A stretch of 12,843 bases of DNA, taken from positions 1 through 12,843 of the forward strand of contig CAZPDM010000103.1 in NCBI GenBank assembly GCA_964585305.1, in the 5' to 3' direction. Below the pieces are notes generated by a model. It was given only the letters and a program-made list of their open reading frames with translations. It made no database searches and was not told where the DNA came from. This DNA is from CAZPDM01 sp964585305. GTDB lineage: Bacteria; Planctomycetota; Uabimicrobiia; Uabimicrobiales; JABWCH01. The translations under genes and the position numbers were made by a program. The first letter of the stretch is position 1; each line of letters begins with the position of its first letter. Shown one piece after another: positions 1-6,003 of the stretch.

Positions 1-35
1 GGTTTAGTCCAGGTATTTTCTTGTCGAAGCCTCAT
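1..35 (-). CDS. 5' end of unidentified gene coupled to the sigma factor
   Basis: An ATG at 35-33 overlaps the sigma factor stop codon (ATGA). Its frame stays open to the window edge, reading MRLRQENTWTK. A 4-base overlap is typical of translational coupling. In ECF sigma operons this position is often held by the anti-sigma factor, so that is the obvious guess. The eleven visible residues show no zinc-binding motif and cannot confirm it. No strong Shine-Dalgarno is seen; initiation would depend on ribosomes finishing the sigma gene. The reading is uncertain because so little of the gene is present. Confidence 0.4.
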   Translation of the reverse strand, partial: MRLRQENTWTK

Positions 36-658
36 GGCTTGCCATGAGGTATGTCCCTGTCTTCTAAAATATTTAATTTTTCTTTTAACATTTCTCGACC
101 GCGATGCAATCTTGATCGAACTGTCCCGATTGGGCATTTCAATATCTTTACAATATCTTCATAGCTAAAACCTTGTATATCTCGCAAAATTATAGCTTCT
201 TTAAATTCTTTTGGTAAAGTAGAAATCGCCTTTTGAACTAAAGATTGCATCTCACTTTGTATAAGTTGAGTTTCTGGAAATAATTCTTTATTTTGAGAAT
301 TTTCTTCCAGTATTGATTCTTCGGTATTATTACTATTTTCAGTGTTAGAAGAAAGAGAAATACTATGTGGATGACGGGCATAGTATCGACGTTGCGAATT
401 AGCAATATTCAAAGCAATTTGAAAAAGCCATGTAAAAAAACTAGATTGCTCTCGAAATTTATTAAGACCTTGGTAAGCTTTTAAAAAAGTCTCTTGTGAT
501 AAGTCTAAAGCTGTTTCATAATTACCAATCATACGTAAAATTACATTAAAAATTGGGTCTTGATATTTCGTAACTAAGTGATCAAAAGCGTGAATATCGC
601 CTTTTAAAACAGCATGGACATATACCAAATCTTCATCTATTGTTATGTCAGTTGCCAT
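32..658 (-). CDS. ECF-type RNA polymerase sigma factor (sigma-70 family)
   Basis: 208 residues, the usual size for an extracytoplasmic-function sigma factor, which directs RNA polymerase to a small regulon, usually for envelope or stress responses. Region 2 covers about residues 17-91, with DLSQETFLKAY (52-62, core-polymerase contact) and FTWLFQIALNIANSQRR (75-91, -10 recognition). An acidic, Ser/Asn-rich linker spans 100-135. Region 4 spans 140-195, with a helix-turn-helix FSYEDIVKILKCPIGTVRSR (164-183) for the -35 element. The frame is open up to 826, but the ATG at 658 is chosen because GGAG lies 5 bases upstream and the family homology begins just after it. The extra upstream residues look like translated leader. 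The next gene overlaps its stop, suggesting an operon partner such as an anti-sigma factor. A perfect palindrome (680-693) sits in the leader. Confidence 0.9.
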   Translation of the reverse strand: MATDITIDEDLVYVHAVLKGDIHAFDHLVTKYQDPIFNVILRMIGNYETALDLSQETFLKAYQGLNKFREQSSFFTWLFQIALNIANSQRRYYARHPHSISLSSNTENSNNTEESILEENSQNKELFPETQLIQSEMQSLVQKAISTLPKEFKEAIILRDIQGFSYEDIVKILKCPIGTVRSRLHRGREMLKEKLNILEDRDIPHGKP

Positions 659-679
659 ATTTGCTCCAACTGATAACCG

Positions 680-693
680 AGATTTGCAAATCT
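680..693. promoter_or_regulatory. 14-bp perfect palindrome in sigma factor leader (possible operator)
   Basis: AGATTTGCAAATCT is a perfect 14-bp palindrome 22 bases upstream of the sigma factor ATG. It contains G/C at the centre and near both ends, so it is not merely an AT run. It could be a dimeric regulator's site or a leader hairpin. No clear -35/-10 pair could be placed around it, so its role is inferred only from position and symmetry. Confidence 0.35.
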
Positions 694-800
694 TTAGTTT
701 TGGCAAGTAACTCAGCAAAACAATCTTATTATTCAAAATCTCATAATTAAAAGTGAAAAGGATAGTCTTGTTTTTCTGACTTAATTGTCTTTGAATATAT

Positions 801-831
801 AAGGATTGAGAGAATTTTCCTCTCAATCCTT
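801..831 (-). terminator. Hairpin downstream of the C39-like peptidase gene
   Basis: A perfect 12-bp inverted repeat, AAGGATTGAGAG and its complement, encloses a 7-base loop. It lies 24 bases past the peptidase stop codon and before the sigma gene on the same strand. On the minus strand the stem is followed by ATATATTC rather than a pure U-run, so termination may be partial. It probably separates the two leftward transcripts. Confidence 0.6.
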
Positions 832-854
832 AGTATATTTTTAGTTTAAAAAAA

Positions 855-1715
855 CTATTTATAATATAAGCGTACAGAATAAATTTGACTGGAACTGTAA
901 GTAGGATTAGATGATTTTCCAGGATCATGAGAAGAATAACTGCCAGAGCTTACAACGCCTGTAAGCAGCACATAATGACCGCCTACATCACCAATGACAT
1001 GATAGCTGTTGAAGAGGGAATCACTAATTGATCCACTTCCTTTATAGGATAAATTACGAACTTTTCCCCAGTATACAGCATTTCCACTATAACCACCATC
1101 GCTTTGAAGTTCACTGTTAATAGTGGCGGGAGTAATACCGCGAATATTACCAATGGAAGAAATTGCGCAGCCACTTTTACCAATGGTTGTGCCATTAGAT
1201 TGTCCCATAGTAGTATTTTTCCAAGAGGAGTCAAATTGTTTATAATTTGTATAACCTCTACTTGGTGTTTCGGAAGTTTTTTGAACGAGTGTAAGTTGAG
1301 AACTTACTGGTAAAGGATATTTTTTCGCTTCATTTGCACCAATTTCAAAAGTAGTGCGAGCAATTGTAATAATTTTTTCAGTATTGGGAACGCATAGACA
1401 TACAAATAATTGCACTTTATCTTCTTGATGCCAATAAGTTGGCTTTAAGTGGATTTCTGGAGGTAACATTCCTAAAACAGTGGGTGCAACTTCTATACTT
1501 CCAACAGTAATATAAAAAGGAGTATTGCGAGAATCTTTAAAGAAAAGATATGTATCCCATACAGAATCTTCTTCACGATCTTGAATATTAACTTTAATTA
1601 CAACATTTTCATTTGCTTCGAAATATTTTTTTGCAGGGGTTAAAGTAACGGTCATTTCTGCCATAACTGGAGCTAATAGTGCAAAGCATAACATGCAAAT
1701 AATAAATTTTTGCAT
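855..1715 (-). CDS. Secreted C39-like cysteine peptidase family protein
   Basis: 286 residues. A signal peptide is clear (MQKF, hydrophobic IICMLCFALLAPV, then a probable MA/E cleavage near residue 20). Residues about 21-130 form a beta-rich segment without a recognised catalytic motif, possibly an Ig-like domain. Residues about 155-286 match the papain-like C39_2 family: YKQFDSSWKN (158-167), GKSGCAISSIGN with the candidate catalytic Cys183, GGHYVLLTGV with His247, and HDPG with Asp264. Order and spacing fit a Cys-His-Asp triad. C39-like enzymes outside bacteriocin transporters usually act as exported proteases or peptidoglycan-associated hydrolases; the substrate here is unknown. AGGAG lies 7 bases upstream of the ATG. 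The gene stands alone, with its own promoter (1776-1803) and a downstream hairpin. Confidence 0.8.
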   Translation of the reverse strand: MQKFIICMLCFALLAPVMAEMTVTLTPAKKYFEANENVVIKVNIQDREEDSVWDTYLFFKDSRNTPFYITVGSIEVAPTVLGMLPPEIHLKPTYWHQEDKVQLFVCLCVPNTEKIITIARTTFEIGANEAKKYPLPVSSQLTLVQKTSETPSRGYTNYKQFDSSWKNTTMGQSNGTTIGKSGCAISSIGNIRGITPATINSELQSDGGYSGNAVYWGKVRNLSYKGSGSISDSLFNSYHVIGDVGGHYVLLTGVVSSGSYSSHDPGKSSNPTYSSSQIYSVRLYYK

Positions 1716-1775
1716 AGGTATTCTCCTGAAATTGAATTAAGAATAAAATTCTTAAAAGAATATATCATAAAACTA

Positions 1776-1803
1776 CTTATATAGTATCATAAAAAAATGT
1801 CAA
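1776..1803 (-). promoter_or_regulatory. Sigma-70-type promoter of the C39-like peptidase gene
   Basis: On the minus strand TTGACA (1803-1798) is followed by a 16-base spacer and TATAAG (1781-1776). The -35 is a full consensus match and the spacer includes a T-run. Transcription would start near 1769, giving a leader of about 55 bases before the ATG at 1715. Confidence 0.55.
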
Positions 1804-2016
1804 TAAGTCAAGAAAAAATTTAAGAAAACAGCAAAATAAGAAAAGTGTTATGAAGAAAAAAGTACATTCCTAAAAATTTAAATTTTCTCATTGATCTTTT
1901 TTTTTAGAGAGTATAATAATTTATTTAAAGATAAAAATTATACTTTTTTATAAATGAATAGACAAACGTTTTTGGACTAAAAAATATGCCAACTATGTGT
2001 TTGTTATCTAACTGTG

Positions 2017-2089
2017 AGGAATTGAACTTGCCCACTATACATTTTTCTTTTGTTAGCGTTAGCATTTGTGAGTGTGCAGGTTAATTCCT
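2017..2089. repeat. Imperfect long inverted repeat, possible structured RNA or operator
   Basis: The left arm 2017-2035 (AGGAATTGAACTTGCCCAC) pairs with the right arm 2072-2089 (GTGTGCAGGTTAATTCCT). The fit is 7 pairs, a one-base bulge, 3 pairs, one G-U, 3 pairs, one mismatch and 3 pairs, around a 36-base loop. Both arms contain G/C, so this is less likely to be an AT coincidence than other repeats here. No T-run follows, so it is not an ordinary terminator. It lies about 55 bases before the ClC promoter candidate. Function unknown. Confidence 0.35.
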
Positions 2090-2142
2090 ACCTACCATGC
2101 ATGTATGCACTAAGATAAGAAAAAATATGTAAAAAGACTTAG

Positions 2143-2169
2143 TTGACAGACCACTTAGCAATATATTTT
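2143..2169 (+). promoter_or_regulatory. Candidate promoter for the ClC fusion gene
   Basis: A consensus -35 TTGACA (2143-2148) is followed by an AT-rich stretch in which TATTTT (2164-2169) can serve as -10 with a 15-base spacer. The -10 is poor and the spacing short. A start near 2176 would leave about 20 bases before the TTG at 2196, enough to include the AAAGGA ribosome site. Confidence 0.4.
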
Positions 2170-2195
2170 TAGTTTTTATTTTGAAAGGATTAGAG

Positions 2196-4496
2196 TTGCA
2201 AAAGTTGTTATATGTACTACGGCAGAAAATACAACAAAAGACTCTTCATACAACTGTGCAAATGGTTTTGTTAAGTTGCTTTATTGGTGTAATTGTTGGA
2301 TATGCTGCGATAGGTTTTTATATTTTGGTAGATTTAGGAAAATTTATATTTTTAGATTTATGTTCAGGCTATCGTCCATCACCAGCAAGTGGAGAAACTC
2401 ATTTTTTTGGAACTGGTTTTACTCCATATACGCAATATATGCTAATTTTTATCCCATGTTTGGGAGGATTTTTAAGCGGATTGATAGTCTATTTATTAGC
2501 ACCGGAGGCAAAAGGACATGGCACAGATGCGGTAATAGATTCTTTCCATCGAAAAGGTGGTAAAATACGTATTATTGTTCCATTTGTGAAAGCACTTTCT
2601 TCTGCAATTACTATTGGATCAGGTGGATCTGCTGGAAAAGAAGGTCCTATTTCTCAGATAGGAGGAGGATTAGCATCTGCACTTGCTCAACTTTTTCAAC
2701 TTAATCGAAAACAAACGAGAATTTTACTTATGGCAGGTTTGGCTGCAGGTGTAGGGGCTATTTTCCGGGCACCTTTAGCCGCGGCAATTTTAGCGGCAGA
2801 AATTTTATATAGAGAAATTGATTTTGAAGAAACAGTCGTTCTCCCAGCTATCTTGGCTTCTATTATTGCATATTCTGTATTTTCTGGGCATCTTGGATAC
2901 AAACCATTATTTGCTACAGGACAACTTAGTTTTCATTACGCTTGGGAATTATTGCCATATACAGTATTAGCAATTGTTGTTGCGTTAGGTGCGAAATTTT
3001 TTGCCTGGTTTTTTTATTGGATACATAATAAGTTTGAAAAAATCAATATTCCTCAATATCTCAAACCAGCATTAGGAGGCATTATTACAGGTATCATTGG
3101 TTTTATTTTTCCGGAAGCACTTTCAGAAGGATATGGATTTGTTCAAAAAGCTTTCAATGGGAATACAACTTGGTACTTATTGTTTGCTATTGCAATTGCT
3201 AAGATGATGACAACCACATTTACTCTAAGTTCTGGAGGAAGTGGTGGTGTATTTGGTCCGGCGATTGTTATTGGAGGCTGTTTAGGCGGAACAGTAGGAT
3301 ATTTTTGTAATGCGTATTTTTCTGGGATCCAGCTTCCTGTTGGTGCTTTCATATTAGTTGGGATGGCTGGTTTTTTTGCATCCGCAGCACGTACTCCAAT
3401 TTCTACTATCATTATGATCAGTGAAATTACTGGGAATTACCAATTGCTTGTTCCGTCTATGTGGGTTTGTATTATTAGCTTTATTTTAAATGACAAAACT
3501 TTATTTTCTAAACAACTTTCTAATCGCCTTGATTCTCCTGCAAAATTAGGAGAAATCATGTCAGAAATTTTACTCCGAGTGAACGTTTCTGAAGCATATC
3601 CACGTAAAATAAATCTTCAAAAATTTGCAATAATTAAAGAAGAAGAATCATTAAAAGAAGTCTTTGAAATAATAAAACAAACTCGACAAAATATATATCC
3701 TGTTGTTAATACCGCTAAACAATATGTAGGAATTCTCGATCCAACAGAAATCCGGAATGTTCTTTCTTCTGGTGTTATTCCGGATGCTATGTTAGCTAGC
3801 GATATGTTATTATCTGTGCCAGGACTAACTATGCAAGATAATCTTCAAAAAGCAATTGAAACAATGACTTCTTCTCAACTAGATGAGTTAATTATTTTAG
3901 AAAAATCTTATCCAACGTATATTTTAACTCGATATGAGATTATTGATTGCTACGATCGTCAAATGAAAAAAGATCGTACAAGGATTATGTATTTACCTCA
4001 GTTACAGAGAAATTCAAATGCAACATCTTCCAGTGGTTTAGCTGGTTTATTATATAATTTGCATATTTCAAATACCGAAGAACTATTTCGCGAAATGGTG
4101 TCATGTCTAAAATTAAAGAATCCAGAAGATCAAGAAATTCTTATCCAAGAATTATTAAAACGAGAAACAATGCAAAGTACTGCAATTGGCCAGGGAATTG
4201 CAATTCCACATCCACGTCATCCGCATTTTACTACGATTGGAGCTAATATTGTACTTGCTGTACTCCATGATCCAATTAAATTTAATGCACCAGATAATAT
4301 TCCTGTAGATATTTTTTGTTTGGTTGTTTGCGATTCCTCTACAGAATATCTTCATACTATCCAAAAATTAGTAAAACAATTTCAGAATACACAATTAAGC
4401 CAAAAATTACGCATACATACTAGCGCGAAAGAAATTGCTGAAATAATTGGTCCAGCAAAATTACCAGACAAAGATGAAACAACTATAACTCCATAG
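2196..4496 (+). CDS. ClC chloride channel/transporter fused to CBS pair and PTS EIIA-like domain
   Basis: 766 residues from a TTG start with AAAGGA 6 bases upstream; an earlier in-frame TTG at 2181 has no ribosome site. Residues about 20-440 form the ClC membrane core. The motifs are GHGTD (107-111, in the place of GSGIP), GKEGP with gating Glu149, GVFGP (351-355) and NYQL with the anion-coordinating Tyr415. Residues about 470-590 resemble a CBS pair. Residues about 615-755 match the PtsN/fructose-type EIIA domain, including RETMQSTAIGQGIAIPHP with the expected phosphohistidine at His672 (codon 4209-4211). In E. coli ClC the internal proton residue is Glu203; hand alignment places Ile203 here, after Glu202. 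The protein would sit in the inner membrane, with CBS and EIIA domains in the cytoplasm. Its physiological ion and any phosphate donor are unknown. A strong terminator follows and the gene is probably monocistronic. Confidence 0.9.
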   Translation: MQKLLYVLRQKIQQKTLHTTVQMVLLSCFIGVIVGYAAIGFYILVDLGKFIFLDLCSGYRPSPASGETHFFGTGFTPYTQYMLIFIPCLGGFLSGLIVYLLAPEAKGHGTDAVIDSFHRKGGKIRIIVPFVKALSSAITIGSGGSAGKEGPISQIGGGLASALAQLFQLNRKQTRILLMAGLAAGVGAIFRAPLAAAILAAEILYREIDFEETVVLPAILASIIAYSVFSGHLGYKPLFATGQLSFHYAWELLPYTVLAIVVALGAKFFAWFFYWIHNKFEKINIPQYLKPALGGIITGIIGFIFPEALSEGYGFVQKAFNGNTTWYLLFAIAIAKMMTTTFTLSSGGSGGVFGPAIVIGGCLGGTVGYFCNAYFSGIQLPVGAFILVGMAGFFASAARTPISTIIMISEITGNYQLLVPSMWVCIISFILNDKTLFSKQLSNRLDSPAKLGEIMSEILLRVNVSEAYPRKINLQKFAIIKEEESLKEVFEIIKQTRQNIYPVVNTAKQYVGILDPTEIRNVLSSGVIPDAMLASDMLLSVPGLTMQDNLQKAIETMTSSQLDELIILEKSYPTYILTRYEIIDCYDRQMKKDRTRIMYLPQLQRNSNATSSSGLAGLLYNLHISNTEELFREMVSCLKLKNPEDQEILIQELLKRETMQSTAIGQGIAIPHPRHPHFTTIGANIVLAVLHDPIKFNAPDNIPVDIFCLVVCDSSTEYLHTIQKLVKQFQNTQLSQKLRIHTSAKEIAEIIGPAKLPDKDETTITP

Positions 4497-4575
4497 AATT
4501 GTTACTAAAAAAATAAAAATAATCTTGAAAAATATTTATAAATTGCTAGAATTACAATCATCTATGATTGCAAAT

Positions 4576-4624
4576 AAATTAGTAGGAAAAAATTCTAGCA
4601 TATAGAATTTTTTCCTACTAATTT
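4576..4624 (+). terminator. Terminator of the ClC fusion gene
   Basis: A perfect 22-bp inverted repeat (4576-4597 with 4603-4624) surrounds the loop GCATA. The stem contains TAGTAGG and TTCTA blocks, and a run of seven T follows at 4630-4636 after TACAA. It lies 79 bases after the ClC stop codon and would isolate the ClC transcript from the next gene. It may act in both directions. Confidence 0.75.
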
Positions 4625-4666
4625 TACAATTTTTTTGTTCAAAAGAATTATGATAAAAGGGTAAAT

Positions 4667-5944
4667 ATGCAAGATTATCTTTTAATAGGTTTTGGTGTAG
4701 TAGGCAAAGGAGTTTTTGATCATCTTCAAGGGAATATTATTGTCCTAGATAAAGCAAAAATTGATCTAAATTCCCACAGTGGACAAAATGTTCAAGTGGT
4801 TCAGGAAACTATTACAGAAAAAAACTACAAAGAAGTTATTGAAAAATATTCTTCTCCGGGTACTATTGTTATTGAAACAGCAAATGAAATTGATACTGCG
4901 GATGTTGTTGAATATTGCAATCATCATGGCCGCCATTTTGTGAATACTGTAGCAGACATTTGGAAAACGACGGTTTTAGAAATGACAGATCATTATCGTT
5001 ATATCGATAACTTGTTATATAAAATCGTAGACCGTTTGATTGATGTTTTTGAAAAAAATCGTCAGGGTCCAACTGCTGTTTTGATGCAAGGAGCAAATAC
5101 AGGAATGGTTAATCATTATTTAAAATGTTGCATTCAAAACCTTGCAGAATATTATGGAATGTCATTTGAAGAAGTTGGCAAACGTATAAGAGAGGTTTAT
5201 ATCCTTGAAAAGGATACAATATGTTTTCGACCGGGATTTTTTCCTCATCCAAATATTTTCTATAATACATGGAATATAAAAGAATTTATATTAGAATCGG
5301 TTGCTTTTTGTGAATATCCCGATCATGGAAAAAACACTTTTCTTCATCGAGCTATGCAACGTGATGTTTTTATGGGAGATCTTGCAATTAAAGGTCGTAT
5401 GGTAAGCCATGAAGAAACATATACAATGGCTTACTACTTGAAACAAGTTTTTAGAAATACCAACGCTATTGTTCAATTTTTATATGAAGCTTCTCCTATC
5501 GGTATTCAATCACGTATGCGCTTTCCCTTTGGTTCCAAATATGAAGAACGGACAGTTTCACAAGAAGAAGCAGATATTGGATATGATCTAGTGGGAACAT
5601 TGATCATTTTGGACGATGGAAAAAATTGGTTTGTGGGACATAAGATGGATCAGGATACTGCTATAAAATTTGCTCCGATGTCTAATGCTACCGCTTGGTA
5701 TGTTTCTGCTGGCGTTTTATCTGCTATTGATTGGATTAAACAAAATGAAAGTTGCGGTGTGTTATTCCCTGAATTTGCTGATCATACTCATATTGTCCAA
5801 AACTTTTTAAAATGGTCTTGTCCAAAAAATCATATCTCAAAAACTATTCCTAAATTATATATAACAGAATCCTATCCAGATTTGAACTTAGAAAATTTAT
5901 ATACCACAGGGAAAAGAGTTTACGATCCTGTTGTCGGGCATTAA
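4667..5944 (+). CDS. hss: Homospermidine synthase-family NAD-dependent enzyme
   Basis: 425 residues, somewhat shorter than the well-studied alpha-proteobacterial enzyme (about 477). The N-terminal Rossmann fold has GFGVVGKG (8-15) and VLDKAKID. The rest follows the saccharopine dehydrogenase-like fold: VLMQGANTGMVNH (138-150), NTWNIKEFILE (200-210) and SNATAWYVSAGVLSAIDW (339-356). Trp202 and Glu210 match, in motif and spacing, the substrate-pocket Trp229 and Glu237 recalled for the Blastochloris viridis enzyme. The family makes sym-homospermidine from putrescine, or putrescine plus spermidine, using NAD in the cytoplasm. A related carboxyspermidine dehydrogenase is the main alternative but fits these motifs less well. 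ATG is preceded by AAAAGGG with a 5-base gap. No other polyamine gene lies nearby and hairpins flank it on both sides. Confidence 0.8.
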   Translation: MQDYLLIGFGVVGKGVFDHLQGNIIVLDKAKIDLNSHSGQNVQVVQETITEKNYKEVIEKYSSPGTIVIETANEIDTADVVEYCNHHGRHFVNTVADIWKTTVLEMTDHYRYIDNLLYKIVDRLIDVFEKNRQGPTAVLMQGANTGMVNHYLKCCIQNLAEYYGMSFEEVGKRIREVYILEKDTICFRPGFFPHPNIFYNTWNIKEFILESVAFCEYPDHGKNTFLHRAMQRDVFMGDLAIKGRMVSHEETYTMAYYLKQVFRNTNAIVQFLYEASPIGIQSRMRFPFGSKYEERTVSQEEADIGYDLVGTLIILDDGKNWFVGHKMDQDTAIKFAPMSNATAWYVSAGVLSAIDWIKQNESCGVLFPEFADHTHIVQNFLKWSCPKNHISKTIPKLYITESYPDLNLENLYTTGKRVYDPVVGH

Positions 5945-5979
5945 AAAAATACTCCATAAATTTTTATGGAGTATTTTTT
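5944..5979 (+). terminator. Terminator of the homospermidine synthase gene
   Basis: A perfect 17-base inverted repeat (5944-5960 with 5963-5979) centres on ACTCCAT/ATGGAGT, with an A-run on the left and a T-run on the right. The ideal loop is only 2 bases, so the real loop is probably larger. It begins at the last base of the stop codon and may work in both directions. Confidence 0.8.
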
Positions 5980-6003
5980 AATAGATTGATTTGGAAAGCT
6001 ATT

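Larger units (their letters stand above)
1716..2180. other. 465-base divergent intergenic region
   Basis: The spacer separates the leftward peptidase gene from the rightward ClC gene. Its left part is extremely AT-rich and holds the peptidase promoter. The part from about 1980 to 2110 is less AT-rich and contains an imperfect inverted repeat (2017-2089), a tandem GTTAGC pair (2052-2063) and the 8-bp palindrome CATGCATG. A TTGACA box lies at 2143. No convincing gene is present; a 32-codon ATG frame at 1986-2084 lacks a ribosome site. Confidence 0.6.

Noticed and set aside
659..826. In-frame N-terminal extension of the sigma factor to an ATG at 826
   Set aside because: The extension is unlike the family, spans the terminator hairpin and a palindrome, and the ATG at 658 has a good ribosome site and leads straight into sigma region 2.
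983..1313. Overlapping frames on both strands within the C39-like peptidase gene
   Set aside because: Neither gives a recognisable protein; the peptidase frame has a signal peptide, a catalytic triad and a ribosome site.
1986..2084. 32-codon cysteine-containing frame in the divergent spacer
   Set aside because: No ribosome site at a usable distance and it runs through the inverted repeat; a frame this short is expected by chance.
1981..2195. Fluoride riboswitch upstream of the ClC gene
   Set aside because: Considered because some ClC proteins export fluoride, but the conserved crcB motif elements are not seen and this ClC has the standard GKEGP gating Glu.
2181..2195. TTG start at 2181 for the ClC fusion
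   Set aside because: No ribosome site upstream and very close to the predicted transcription start; the TTG at 2196 follows AAAGGA at good spacing.
3143..3412. Antisense open frame in the ClC core
   Set aside because: Shadow of the coding strand; low-complexity Pro/Ile/Ala translation with no recognisable domain.
4555..4570. Small CAATCAT/ATGATTG hairpin before the ClC terminator
   Set aside because: Loop of only two bases without a T-run; the 22-bp stem just downstream explains termination.
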